This document shows, piece after piece, positions 34,328 through 45,924 of a stretch of 64,000 nucleotides of DNA. The stretch is taken from assembly GCA_018894105.1 (NCBI GenBank), contig CM032123.1, positions 5,705,001 through 5,769,000 on the forward strand, read 5' to 3'. The position numbers and the translations under genes were made by a program. Each line of letters starts with the position of its first letter. Position 1 is the first letter of the stretch. The notes below the pieces were generated by a model. That model did not search any database and had not been told where the DNA came from. It was given only the letters and a program-made list of their open reading frames with translations. The stretch comes from Jacaranda mimosifolia (lineage: Eukaryota > Streptophyta > Magnoliopsida > Lamiales > Bignoniaceae).

Positions 34328-34545
34328 AGAATAGACTCAAGAGGAGCCCCCACTAGACATGCCCCCCACTGGACATACCTTGTCAACTAGTGTGGCTCTT
34401 TTCTCTGTAACAGACTCAAGAGGAGGCCCCCCACTGGACATACCCTGTCAACTAGTGTGGCTCTTTGCTCTATAACAAACTCAAGATGATCCCCCACTGG
34501 ACATGCACTATCAACTACTGTGGCCCTTTACTCTACTCGGCACAT
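34328..34545 (-). repeat. Minisatellite, three units of 66-79 bp
   Basis: Units begin near 34333, 34412 and 34477 and share ACTCAAGA, CCCCCACTGGACAT, GTCAACTAGTGTGGC and CTTTNCTCT. The first unit has an extra partial copy of the CCCCCACT block. Confidence 0.85.
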
Positions 34546-36844
34546 ATTTTATAGTACTAACCGAACAAGATATTTAAAAGGGTTGAGATTTCAACGTTCA
34601 ATTGCCAACAAGGCAAAACAATTTAACAATTTTGCCAACACGGCGATCAACAATATACTTGAACAAACAACATGTTTATAAGAAACCAACAAGTATATTG
34701 GCCGGCAAGGCCATTTTGGTATATAAATCCAAACATTCTGCTGGGATTGGCTTTCAAATAAAGTTTACAAGTTCAGAGAAATTCACAGAGTTCGAGTGAA
34801 AAACAATTATCTTCAAGAAAATACAAAAAAATACCAAGTAGTTTCAAATTCAGGAGAACCTCACAGGGTTCGATAATCAAGCAATGTTAATCAAGACAAA
34901 TATCAAATCAGTAGAACCTGATGAGTTCAACATTAGATATGGAATAAGCTCATACAAGCGATAACCAATTGGCAGATCCCTCACAGGGGTAGCAATAATG
35001 AACGAAACACAATAATTAAATAATACCAACCCTCACAGGGGTTTATCAATAAAATCGATAGGTACAAGAGTGCTTGATTGGCGGATCCTCACCTTAAAAG
35101 TCTCATAAAGCAACCACAATCGGTAGTCTACTGGTCTGTGGGACCTACTTCTTTGTCACCTACCAAAGGAATAAGTTCACAATCAAATCTTCTGAATCTT
35201 AACTATAAATGTAACGAATGTCATTATCAAACTTAAGGGTATTCCAACATAGTCCTAATAATTCTTAGATGTTTAAACAGTCTATGACTTTGTTTCCCAA
35301 TTAACTTAAAGTTCAGAGTACATAACCCAAACCTAACATTGATTATGATTTCTGAATCATGATTCTTAATGCTCTGAAATATCCTTATGATGTTCCTCAA
35401 TTACTCTAACTGTTCAGTCATAATTCTCAATTTCCATGTTACACATCAAACCTATCATAGTCCTTAATTTGACAAGCCGATAAATTGGTTGTTAACATCT
35501 TACTTAAGGTCTCAACAACAATATGATAATTCATCTGAGTAGATTAAACTTAATACTATACTAATTACAAGATTAATCTATAACCTTAGACTAAATCGTG
35601 GTCTAACAATCCTAGTTCAGGTTACAATCAACTTCATCCGAAAATCCAATTTCATCCGACAATTCAATTATTGAAATTTACCCAAATCAGATCGAACTGA
35701 GATCCAATCTCACTTCAGAGCTAGTCCAGAAGAGTCCAAAATCCAATTCTACACAAACTGCCTGAACACCACCTTCACGCACCGCCGCTAGACCTCCTCG
35801 CGCTGCCATCGGCGATGGAGACCACAACCACCATCAGGTGTGCCTCGACGCTAGGAGCAGAACGCCTCAACCAATTTTGCCAAACCCCACTGTTTTGCCG
35901 CCCAATTTAACCAAAAACTATCGTGGAACCCTAACTCGAGGCCGTCGCGCCACCGCGTCAATTCCTCTGCCACCCACTATCAAAACCCCAAATTGACACC
36001 ACCCCTCAACAGCCCATAAGCTCACAACCAAAACCCAGTAACTCCTATCCAGTTTTTGCCGATAGAGGCAATGGAACCACCAACACCGCCACAAGCTCGC
36101 CATCAAGCTTGATTTCCCAGCAATTTTGTCAGTTTTTTGGGTAAAACTTAGTATGATTTTGCTCCTTGAGCTGAGAGGAGTCTAACTATGTTTTTGGTTA
36201 ATATTCGACAATTCGCCATCGGGGTGGTTTTGGGCCTTTTTTGAGACTTTAAGGAAATTCTGTCCTCAATTCTATATATATAAATGTACTTTTCAGTCCT
36301 TTCAATTCGGCCCCCAAAATTTTCTCCATTTTCAGTCGAGTCCCTAAGCTTTTTAACCGCCTTATTTTTAGCCCCCATGTTTCAATTAAACCCTTCAACT
36401 TTTCATTCCTACATATTGACCCCCAACACTTTCATTTTTGGGCAACTAGATCCAAATTTAATTATTTTGAAGTCCTTAAACTTTTAATTCTGCTCACATT
36501 GCCCCCAAACTTTTGAATTTTTTGCAATCAAGTCATTTTTATTTATTTTTCAAGCCTTAAAATCCGATCAATCAATATCTTAATTTCTAAATCCTTATTT
36601 TGTTAAAATACCAAATTTTAGAGGTGATACACTACAAAAATTAATATAGAAGGTTACATGTATATTATTTATGGAAATGCTGACATATAGAAAAGAGAAA
36701 TATGGTAATATACTATAGGGAGTTTCATATATTATATATGGAATACATTTGCATGGCAAATATGAACAAAACTAGCTTACCGAAATCATTGCCATATAAA
36801 AATATACTTAAAATAGACTTTAACATCATTTTAGTTTATATATA

Positions 36845-38906
36845 CTAGCTATTAGCCCGTGCATTGCACCGGGCAATAAATTTATATTTAGAATTTTATT
36901 TATTTAATATGTGCTATAGTTTAAATATTAATAATTTTTTTTGTAAATATTACAAATATAACACTTAAAAAATTGATAAGAATTTTACTGAATATAATAT
37001 AATTGATAATATAAATGAGACACGACAGTGTTATATATGAATATGGTTTATGTATCATCACATTAAATCACACGCATTAATCCATTTCTACACATAAATT
37101 AATGATTAAATATTAGATCACTTTATAAGCCTAATATACTATTCATAAAGTAGGAGATAAAATAAAAAGAAAAAGAATCACCTTAATATTGGCTTGATTT
37201 CAACAAATTAAAGAATTCAACATTGAAAAATAAACTTAGGCAGCAGAAGATAAAATATTTAATTTACCATAAAATTGGGACTTCAATTTTTTTATAAATG
37301 ATCTTGGTTCATTAACATAAAAATTAAAGTATTACAAAAATATATGAGCATTATATATATATGATTCTTCAAAAAAAAAAAAATTTAACATACCAAGAGA
37401 ATAATCATATAGAGGGGGAGAAAAAAGAAAATATTGTTTTTTTTTATTTTTTTATTTTTTTTATTTTTAATTAATGAATTATATGTTTAGATTATTTTAG
37501 TACATATATTTTTAGAGATTTTTGGCTTAGATTTAGGAACTCTCTCAGCTATGATTTAACTTAATTAATGTAACTTACAAAATAACATAATATAATATTT
37601 AAAATTAAATTATAATTAATTCTATATTACTATAATACTTCATATATGAAAAGTTTATACATGCACAATATTTATTGAAGCAAGACATATTAATTAAGTT
37701 GCATTGATAAATACACCTATATATACATACACACATATGTGTATGTGTTCATCCATAATTATATTAAAAAATATAACTATTAGACAATATAATAAAGAGT
37801 TATAAAAATTATATATTGATAAAGAAAGTTATAAAAATTATTATAAAATATTAAATATATGTTAATATATATGTATATTTAAACACATAGTTATAAAAAT
37901 GAATTATTACAGTTTTTACATTAATATTAAAATATATATTATAAGATATCGAATATAAAAATATATTGACATAGTAAAATTGGATAAAATTAACTTATCC
38001 CCGTCTCTACCATATAAAAAATACTTAAATCAATATTCAATTTTTTCCCCCTAAATTATCCTAATTCATGTATATAAAAATTAAGAATATTAAAAAAATA
38101 TAAACATTATAAGATGCATGCATATTCAAGAAAAATAAAGCTTAACTCATGAAGGGAATGATTCTATAGAAGTGGAGAAAAAATAGATAAATATTGTTCT
38201 ATTTCTAAATAGTCAATTTTATATTTAAATTATTTTTATTATAAATTATTGTTATGATTTTTAGCTTATGCAAGACATGTCATTAAATTGCATGACAAAT
38301 AGTCTTATATATATGCCTGATTACACACATACATATATTTGTGTGTACGTATGTATGCTCTCCATTATTATTCAAACAATTAAATTTGAGAATATAAATA
38401 ACAAATACCAAAAGATACTATTAGACAATATACTTTGAGTACAAAAATTATATTAAAATAAGGAATTACAAAAATTAATATAAATTATATACTAATATAT
38501 GTATATATATTGAGTATTTGTTAAAACTAAACATGGAGTTACAAAATATGAATAAATATAATCTTTTTATATTAATATATGTATATAGAATATTATATAT
38601 ATAGACATATTTGTTGACATGTGTAAAAAGAATAAAGTTGATAATATAATAGGGAATTACAAAAAATATATATTAATATAGGACGTTACAAAAATTAATA
38701 TAGAAATTTACATATATATTATATATGGAAATATGTTGAATGAAGAAAAGAGAAATATAGAAATATGTAATAAGGGGTTGCACATATTAGATATGGAATA
38801 TATGTTACATGATAAAAATGAACAAAATCAACTTATTCACATCATTGCCACATAAAAAATATATTTAAAATAACATTGAATATCATTTTACTCTATATAT
38901 ATTAGA
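36845..38906 (-). mobile_element. Helitron copy 3, intact termini
   Basis: 2062 bases. On the minus strand it starts TCTAATATATATAGAG at 38906 and ends with GCCCGGTGCAATGCACGGGC, TAATAG, CTAG at 36845. The hairpin has an 8-bp stem with one bulged G and an AAT loop. It inserted between A and T of copy 2's TCTAA|TATATA start. It has no protein frame, so it needs helper RepHel. Confidence 0.87.
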
Positions 38907-38911
38907 TTAGA
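38907..38911 (-). other. Stranded 5' end of Helitron copy 2
   Basis: TCTAA on the minus strand, directly before copy 3's own TCTAA. Rejoined in position with 36844 it completes copy 2's 5' terminus. Confidence 0.7.
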
Positions 38912-39733
38912 TTGGTCAAGCTACCCACTTGCGGAAAAATATTATTTTGTAAACTTTTCCACTTCTAATTAAGTTGAAGAAACCAAGCACATGAGGTGAT
39001 TATGGCTACGGAGCTACAAGTCTTAATAATTTGCGAGTCAGTTATTTTTATTTTAAAGAACGTTAATAGTTCATAAATCTATTATCTTTTGTATTAAAAA
39101 AACTTTTTATGTGACTTACGTTTTATTCAAATTATGATGAGTGTAATTTGAATAATACAGCTATGGCTAATTTCGCACAAGTTCACATTGTTCGTCCTAT
39201 CCTAAGTTTCTAACTTTTGTTTGTTTAGTGTGTTTGGATTGAGCATGATACAAAATAAATTGTGAATTTTTGCATATTTTATATAATATTTGTTGCATAT
39301 TTTAAATATTTGATATTTAATTTTGATTATTTATTTGGCATGATTATCGCATTGAATAATATATGTAATTTCAAAAAAATATCCTCACATTTACTAAACT
39401 TTCCTATCCATACTTATAAGTAAGGTGCAAAAAGGTCTTTTAACAATATAGAACTTATTTCCAACTTAAATTGAAAAACATGTCATATCTCAAAGCCTTG
39501 ATACACAGATCAAATTTGACCTTGCATGCTGGTCATAATTGTATCATGAGCTATAAAAAGTGAACAAACATTGAAATTGGATTGGATTATGTATATATGC
39601 TGCAATATCGAAGCAAACAAACAAGTTCTAAGAAAAAAAATAAAAATAAATAACCAAGTGTGGTGGGAAGAAACTGAAAATGGTCTAAAAGCATAGCATT
39701 AAAATTTTATCTCTCAATCTATTTAAGTTATTA
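38912..39733. other. Intergenic, nothing recognised
   Basis: AT-rich, no long ORF, no repeat match that I could find inside the window. Confidence 0.5.
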
Positions 39734-39921
39734 GGGCTATGTTTGGTTATATTATGGGGTAGCAAAATCATTTCCCCAGAATGCAACCAAACATGTATGC
39801 AATTTGGAACAGTAAATGTCTCAGAATACGCTTAGAAAAAGGGTGGCAATTGACCAGAAACCCCAACAAATTTCATTCCATGAGGCTGTCTGATACGGAT
39901 GTCCCCCACTCATCCCCCACC

Positions 39922-39954
<33 letters not shown>

Positions 39955-40333
39955 CCAAAATACAATTCAATAGGCCCATAATCAAACATTTCAAACTTAT
40001 CAAAAATAGCAGCGAAATTCAACTTAAATAACCTCAACAAGAATTATCAGAGTTAGCAGCACACTTTAACTTTATCAATTTTCACAAAACACTATATACA
40101 AGCTTTAGTGATCCCATAACACTCAACATAAGTATTAAGTACATACCATCATAAATCCAAAATGTTCAACATAATACATACACCCTGCAGATGTCAAATT
40201 CAAACTTAACATATCACAACAGCTCCAGTCTAATACACAACTATTCTAATACAAAATCATACTCGCCGATCTAACCAGAAGTCCAAGCTTATCATCCAGT
40301 CCTGTCTGAGAAAATATAGAAGAAACGGGGGGT

Positions 40334-40348
40334 AAGTCCAAAAGACTT
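40334..40348 (-). other. Conserved palindrome in the long LTR
   Basis: AAGTCCAAAAGACTT, at the same relative place as 33661-33675. Confidence 0.5.
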
Positions 40349-40792
40349 AGTGAGGGATATTCATAAGACAAAAATTAGGCACCTGTCGGGGAAAATCAAC
40401 CCAACAAATCGTCAATTATAAAGAAGAACAGAAATAGATCTGATGCAGTCAATCAAGTATCAATTTACAAACAGATCAACTTCAGACAGTCAAGAACGAT
40501 CACAGGGATTAACAAGTTCAAAGCTATCGAAAAGTACTAGCTCGGTGGTTGTGACTATCAGCTCGAACGGCCTGGGATCATCTCAACCGAAGGTATAGAG
40601 CATCTCAACTGATCACAGTTGGGAGAAAATACAGACGGCTCATTCGACTTGGACAACAGCCCGATCTAGACCAAGAAACTTCACTACCCTTGTTGCTCCA
40701 TGAGCAGGGTACAAACGATCAGACTATAGTCAAAATGCGGATCATAGCAGAACAGACTTAACGGATTCACCTTATCATTCGTTCAGGGCTAA

Positions 40793-41095
40793 CGACTTAT
40801 CCCATGCACACAGCAGGGATTAACATCCCGTTACTCAACCAAGTCTCATGAGCTTACGGCTTATCCCATGCACACACCAGGGATTAATGTCCTGTTACTT
40901 ATTCCAAGAGTTTCGGGCTTATGGCTTATCCCATGCACACAGCAAGGATTAACATCCCATTACTAATTCCAAGAGTTCCGCGCTTACGGCTTATCCCATG
41001 CACACAATAGGGATTATCATCCCGTTACTTAACCAAGTCTCACGAGCTTACGGCTTATCCCATGCACATAGAAGGGATTAACGCCCCGCTACTCC
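40793..41095 (-). repeat. Minisatellite, five units of 64-65 bp
   Basis: CTTATCCCATGCACA recurs with CCCATG starting at 40801, 40865, 40930, 40995 and 41059, each followed by GGGATTAAC-type and GTTACT-type blocks. The units are 80-90% alike by eye. Confidence 0.92.
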
Positions 41096-43545
41096 CAAAT
41101 AACATTTACAAATAGTAACAGATAATAGAACGGTTAGATAACAATCAGTTAGATAATAGAATGGACGGATAACGGACAAACATATAACAGACTGTCAGAT
41201 AACAAAATTGACAGATAACGGACAGTCAAATAACAAAACAGACGGATAACAGAATAGTACAGATAATAGAACAGACAGATGGCAGAATAGTCGAATAATA
41301 GATGACAGATAGAAGTTTTGGGTGCCAGAGCACATAGGAAACAGAGTCATAATCAGAAATAACCCTCACAAGGGCGTTCGAATCAGATAACAGATACCAA
41401 ATCAAAATTCAAACAATTAGATTACAGTACAGAAACAGAGAATCCACACAGGGGTTTATTCTAATAATAGATAAGTAAAAAAAGTACCAGGTTGGTAGAC
41501 ACTCACCTCTGCAGTCTCAGAAAAAGCTACTACAATCTGCCGTCTACTGATCGGTGGGACCCACTTCTCCGTCACCTAACTAAGAGAGTATATTCATAGT
41601 TAAATCCACATTCAACCTTAAGTCTTACTAGTGTACTTATCAATATTCCAAAACCACTAATTATCCACTTAATATAGTAGTTATAAGGCTTAAATGGTGC
41701 TATCAACACAAATCTACTAATTAAGCCACTAATACAGAAATAACCATGAGATTCGCCTCAGTTATTAAAGAAATATAATCCGGTTCCTATTTACATATCA
41801 TCCTCATATCATCATCCCAAAATATCATAATAGTCCAATTATCTCAATTAACCCAATTCTGCCACTTAGATCTCAAATTCATGAAATTAGGGTTTTCTTA
41901 TTACAATACTCGATAATTTCCCATAATCTTTTTAAACAATGCTATCCAATTTTACTAAACTCATACTGGCGCATGCATAAACCGAGTCTTAGTCCCATAT
42001 CATCTCAAGTCACCCCATTATCATATCTCAAGTTCCAATTTCATAAATCATAATTAAATTGCTTAATTGTCTCAATAATCCTAACATTACATAAAACAAT
42101 ACAGATTCGGGCTATAGTTCATGCATGGTCTCGATATACATATATATAATTCATATGATAACCTCATTTCACAACATAGTACAACATTTGAAGCAATACG
42201 GTGCAACATGTATGTATATAACCAAACCCATTTCCCAACTCTTTTACCCACGAATTCGCTTAATTGGACCTCGAATTCACGAACCAACCACATTGCTGTG
42301 TTCGTCGTGTCGAGAGGAGGAAACTGTACTCCTGCCACCGTCGGCTGCCGTTCGTCGCTGCCGGAAAGTTGCAAAATCACCATCGTTCTTCACCTCTCGA
42401 TGAGAGCTATCCAACACCGCGCTCGGTTCTAAACTCCGTGGTCTGTAGCTACCAAAATCGAGCTTTAATAGCCACGAAAATGACTTCGCTACCAAGCTCG
42501 AGTCACTCTCTCTCGTCACCGCCGCCATGCAAAACTCCATGCAAGACCACCAATGAGTTTTATGTGCTGAGAGCTCACCAACTGTCCGCCCAGAATCCCG
42601 ATTAGTCCACCCTACCGCCAGCTACCATGAAACCCATGAGGTGGGTTTTTCTAATTTCTTGCTACCGGTGGAGAGATGCCCGTTCAACGGTGCATGTGTG
42701 TGTAAGTGTGGTCGGAGGGTGAGGGGAATGTTTTTATGGTTTTAGATTGGGGAAGGGAAGTCGTCGGTTCGAAGTCTGTTGGAGTGAATGTCGCAGTGAA
42801 GAAGTGAAAGAAAAAGGAGAAGGAAGAAAGAAAAAGAAAGAAAGGAAAATGAAGCAGAAATCGTGCTGCCTGTTTTGTTTAAAATCAAAATTTTCATTTT
42901 TGCAATTTAGTCCCCAAGGAGTTAGAGTCATGTAGTTGAGTCCAAGAATTTAGAGGAAATAAGGTTGAAACCCTAGTTGACTTAGGGTCTTCCATGCAAG
43001 CCCCAAACCTTAATAAAATGGTCCAAATAAAGTCTTAACTATTTGCAATTTAGCCCCAAAACTTTCATTTTTGTTGCAATTAAGTCCTTTTTATTTATTT
43101 TCGAGCCCTAAATCCAATTAATCCAAATCTTGATTTCTAAATCCTGATTTTTTTTAAATACCAAATTTTAGGGTTGTTACATATAATATATCATATATAT
43201 AATATATATAATTTCAAAATTACATCACAATCATTAATAATCATCACATATGCATACATTTATATATTATAAGAATTTATTACTATTATCATAATAAAAA
43301 AATATTACTACAATCCAATTACACCTCAAAAACCAAATAAAAAAAATATTGATTTGACTGCTACAGTAGAATTTGTCTCATCCCAAAATATAAACAAACA
43401 TACAAAAATTTTCCAAAATAATTTTCTTATTATTCCCAAAACATAAACAAACATACATCACATTCTCTAACACAAATTTTACATTTTCCAACTCCATTCC
43501 CAAAATATATAATCCAAAACACATAATTCATATCCAAACATTACC

Positions 43546-44358
43546 TAATTAATTTTTGAATATGTAATTGCCAACTTTGGATACTAAAGTTGAACCAAAT
43601 ATATCCTTTCCGCCTATTGTTAATATATAATCACGTGTTTGTCATGTGTTACAAAGAGTAATTACTACTCTCAATGTTTTAAAGTTTTAATTTAATTGGT
43701 TTAGTGACATTGTTTTTATACTTATTTGTATGAGGGTTGGGTTTGAATCATACGAACCCTTTGCGTGTGAAAATGAAAGAAAAACAATTATAATTTCTGA
43801 TGACTATTGCCCTTAAAAACAATAATTGTAACATTAATATGGCATTATTATTTTAATTGACATAGTAGTTTAAAAAAATACTTCTATATTAAAAATAAAG
43901 TTTAATTTTGTAAGCGAGTATCAATGAAATTTAGAAACATATTGTACGGAGATTTTTCAATTTGATCAATTGTTACATGACATTTAGATTAAAATGATTA
44001 GAATAAATTAAAAATGAGTGTATATTTGATAAAAGTCGGAGGACAATCCTATCAAACAACTTCCATCTTTGTCCTGGTTCGGCCCACTGTGAATCCTAAT
44101 TATTTTATAATCTTGTGAGTGTATATAATTTTATGGTTTAAACCACCACTTCCATCTATGTCCTGCGTCGGCCCATCTTTAATTATTTAGTCTTTTTTTC
44201 TTTCTATCTTAGTTTTTTTTTTCTTTTTAATTTTAAAAAATAAAATAAGTATATCAAAAATATTAAAGAAATTAAAATTTTTAGTAGTATATATTAAAAA
44301 TAAAACAAACTGTATATTATAAATTTAACACATGCATCAAAGCGTGTCAAAATTGCTA
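43546..44358. other. Intergenic, nothing recognised
   Basis: AT-rich spacer before the CACTA-type element. No gene or boundary seen. Confidence 0.45.
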
Positions 44359-45593
44359 CACTACAAAAAAATATGCCTTTTACTATGATTAATTATGTGT
44401 AGTATATAGTAATTAACTATAGTAAAAAATTATTAACTACACTTGTGCCACACTTTTCTAGCCGTAGGCATTGCGAGCGAGGTAAAAGTTTCACTACACT
44501 TTTTTAAACGTGGTAATTGACTTTTGCTATGAAATTATCTTCAATTACTACAAATTTAATGTGTGGTAAAAGCTATCAAATACACCACTATCTTTTACTA
44601 CAATAAAAAAAGTGTAGTATATAGTAGTTAATTGCCACACTTTGAAAATTGTAGTAAATACTTAAATTATTTTTCACCACAATTAAATGTAGTAAAAACC
44701 AATTAATTTGGGGAGCTTATTTTTTTTATTTATATACACATAGATAATAGGAGCTTATCAGGATTCGAACTCTTAACCTTATTATTGTGTGTGTGAAAGT
44801 AATGCCACTACGCCAATGATCACTTTGTTATTAATTAGCTAAATTAATATATTTGATTACTTAATCAACGTTTTTTAATAATAAAAGTTATTGGAGACAA
44901 ATATTTATTTTGCCTCAAAAGTTAGATTTTCTTACTGTTTTGAGGAACTTTGTTACTTAGGAAAATTAAGTATTTGATTAATTAATCAAATATTTCTTAA
45001 TAATAAAAATTAGAGGAAATTTTTTATTTTACCTCTACTTTTATTAATTAAAACCATGAGTAGTTAAGAATTTTTTAGGAGTTTTATTTGTTAATTTAGA
45101 ATTTAATTAATTAATTAATATTTTAATAATAAAAATTGGAAGCAATTTTTTAATTTACCTTGAATATTATTTATTAAGCATTACTTCCAACATATTTTTC
45201 TTGTTTTCTAGTGATTTTTTTTTTCATTTAAGATCTTAATCTTTGCCTTCAAATTTTCACAAGTGTCATTGTTTTTACTTCACTAATGAAAAAGTATGGT
45301 TAGTTCATTAACTTTTTGCGCTAATGAAAAAGTATGGTTAATTCATTAACTTTTTGCTACAATTTATGTAAAATTGTAGTAAATGTACAATATTATTCAC
45401 CTCATATAAAAATTGTGGTAAACAAGTATATTTTTTGCTACGATAAGATGAACTGTAGCATTTAATATAACTTTTACCACACATTTGGAATTTTATACTA
45501 CAATAGTAAAATCATAGCAAATAATCCTTTTTCACTATATTATTTTTGGTGAAGTAAAAAATATTGTAGTAAAAAGCATATTTTTTTGTAGTG
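44359..45593. mobile_element. CACTA-type non-autonomous element, copy 1
   Basis: 1235 bases starting CACTACAAAAAAATAT and ending with its complement ATATTTTTTTGTAGTG. Subterminal TTTACTACA and TGTAGTAAA motifs occur many times in both orientations, typical of CACTA/En-Spm elements. It aligns almost throughout with 59390-60568. The three flanking bases (CTA left, TAG right) do not match, so one has changed. No transposase. Confidence 0.82.
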
Positions 45594-45924
45594 TAGTCAC
45601 CATAAAAGAAATGTTCTTTACCAAAAAAAAAGGGGGTATATTAACCGCCAAAATATTCATATATTGTATTTATGAAGAATACTTGCATACTCCATGTTTT
45701 TATTTTCAAATATTAAAGTTACAAGAATATATTATGAGTACTGTCTTCATTTGACACGTGGAGTGCGTTAACCAAGACTTTTAATCAATGTTGAATTCAT
45801 TGGCGTCCAAAACATTAAAACTAGAAATCTACTCCATCACTTATTTAAAAACTCAAAATTCACTCATTGAAAATGGATTACCGGAAGGACTCACTCCAAG
45901 AAGGGTGATCAGAAAGTGAGTCCT
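45594..45924. other. Intergenic, nothing recognised
   Basis: Short AT-rich spacer between two DNA elements. Confidence 0.45.

Larger units (their letters stand above)
33159..36631 (-). mobile_element. Solo LTR, 3.47 kb, TGTAAC family, inside Helitron copy 2
   Basis: Bounded on the plus strand by TGTAACGCCCCCACTC and GAGGTGATACA. It is flanked by TTACA (33154-33158) and CTACA (36632-36636), a 5-bp duplication with one change. The joined flanks restore the Helitron phrase GGGAGTTACAAAAATTAATA. The 5-bp target, TG...CA-type ends and length fit a solo LTR of a Ty3/gypsy element with long LTRs (Tekay/Del-like is my guess). The GC-richer 35750-36120 part is shared family sequence, not a gene. Confidence 0.82.
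30933..36844 (-). mobile_element. Helitron copy 2, interrupted by a solo LTR
   Basis: On the minus strand it ends with a hairpin-forming GC-richer block, AATAACTAG and then T, so the 3' terminus CTAG is at 30933-30936. Without the LTR (33159-36631 plus the duplicated site) it is about 2.4 kb. Its first five bases TCTAA are stranded at 38907-38911 because copy 3 inserted between them and the rest. A base A precedes TC and a T follows CTAG, as expected for Helitrons. Very AT-rich, no protein frame. Confidence 0.8.
39893..43181 (-). mobile_element. Long LTR of the TGTAAC family, left edge uncertain
   Basis: The right edge GGTTGTTACA (43172-43181) is clear. The left edge near 39893-39905 (GGATGTCCCCCACTC) resembles the family end GTAACGCCCCCACTC but no target duplication is visible. 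It shares with the other members the AAGTCC palindrome, the CACCTCTGCAGTCTCAGA-like block, GTGGGACCCACTTCTCCGTC and the GC-richer 42260-42720 region. That region contains several short frames in both strands that I regard as chance. Confidence 0.72.
39734..43545. mobile_element. MITE split by a long LTR
   Basis: Outer ends are inverted: GGGCTATGTTTGGTTATA at the left, and GGTAATGTTTGGATATG as the reverse complement of the right. Flanks are TTA and TAA, which might reflect a PIF/Harbinger-type site. The right part (43330-43545) resembles the MITE at 21512-21894. The long LTR (39893-43181) lies between the halves. Confidence 0.6.

Noticed and set aside
33159..36631. Possibility that the TGTAAC...TTACA elements are TIR DNA transposons
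   Set aside because: The 5-bp target duplications (TTACA, TTATC), TG...CA-type ends and lack of long inverted ends favour solo LTRs. A DNA element is not fully excluded.
40793..41095. Regular 64-65 bp repeats resembling a CRISPR-like array
   Set aside because: Units are head-to-tail without unique spacers, in a eukaryotic LTR: a minisatellite.
42087..42605. Four overlapping ORFs of about 90-110 residues in the long LTR
   Set aside because: They lie in all frames of the GC-richer LTR block, and the same region in sister LTRs does not keep any one frame open.
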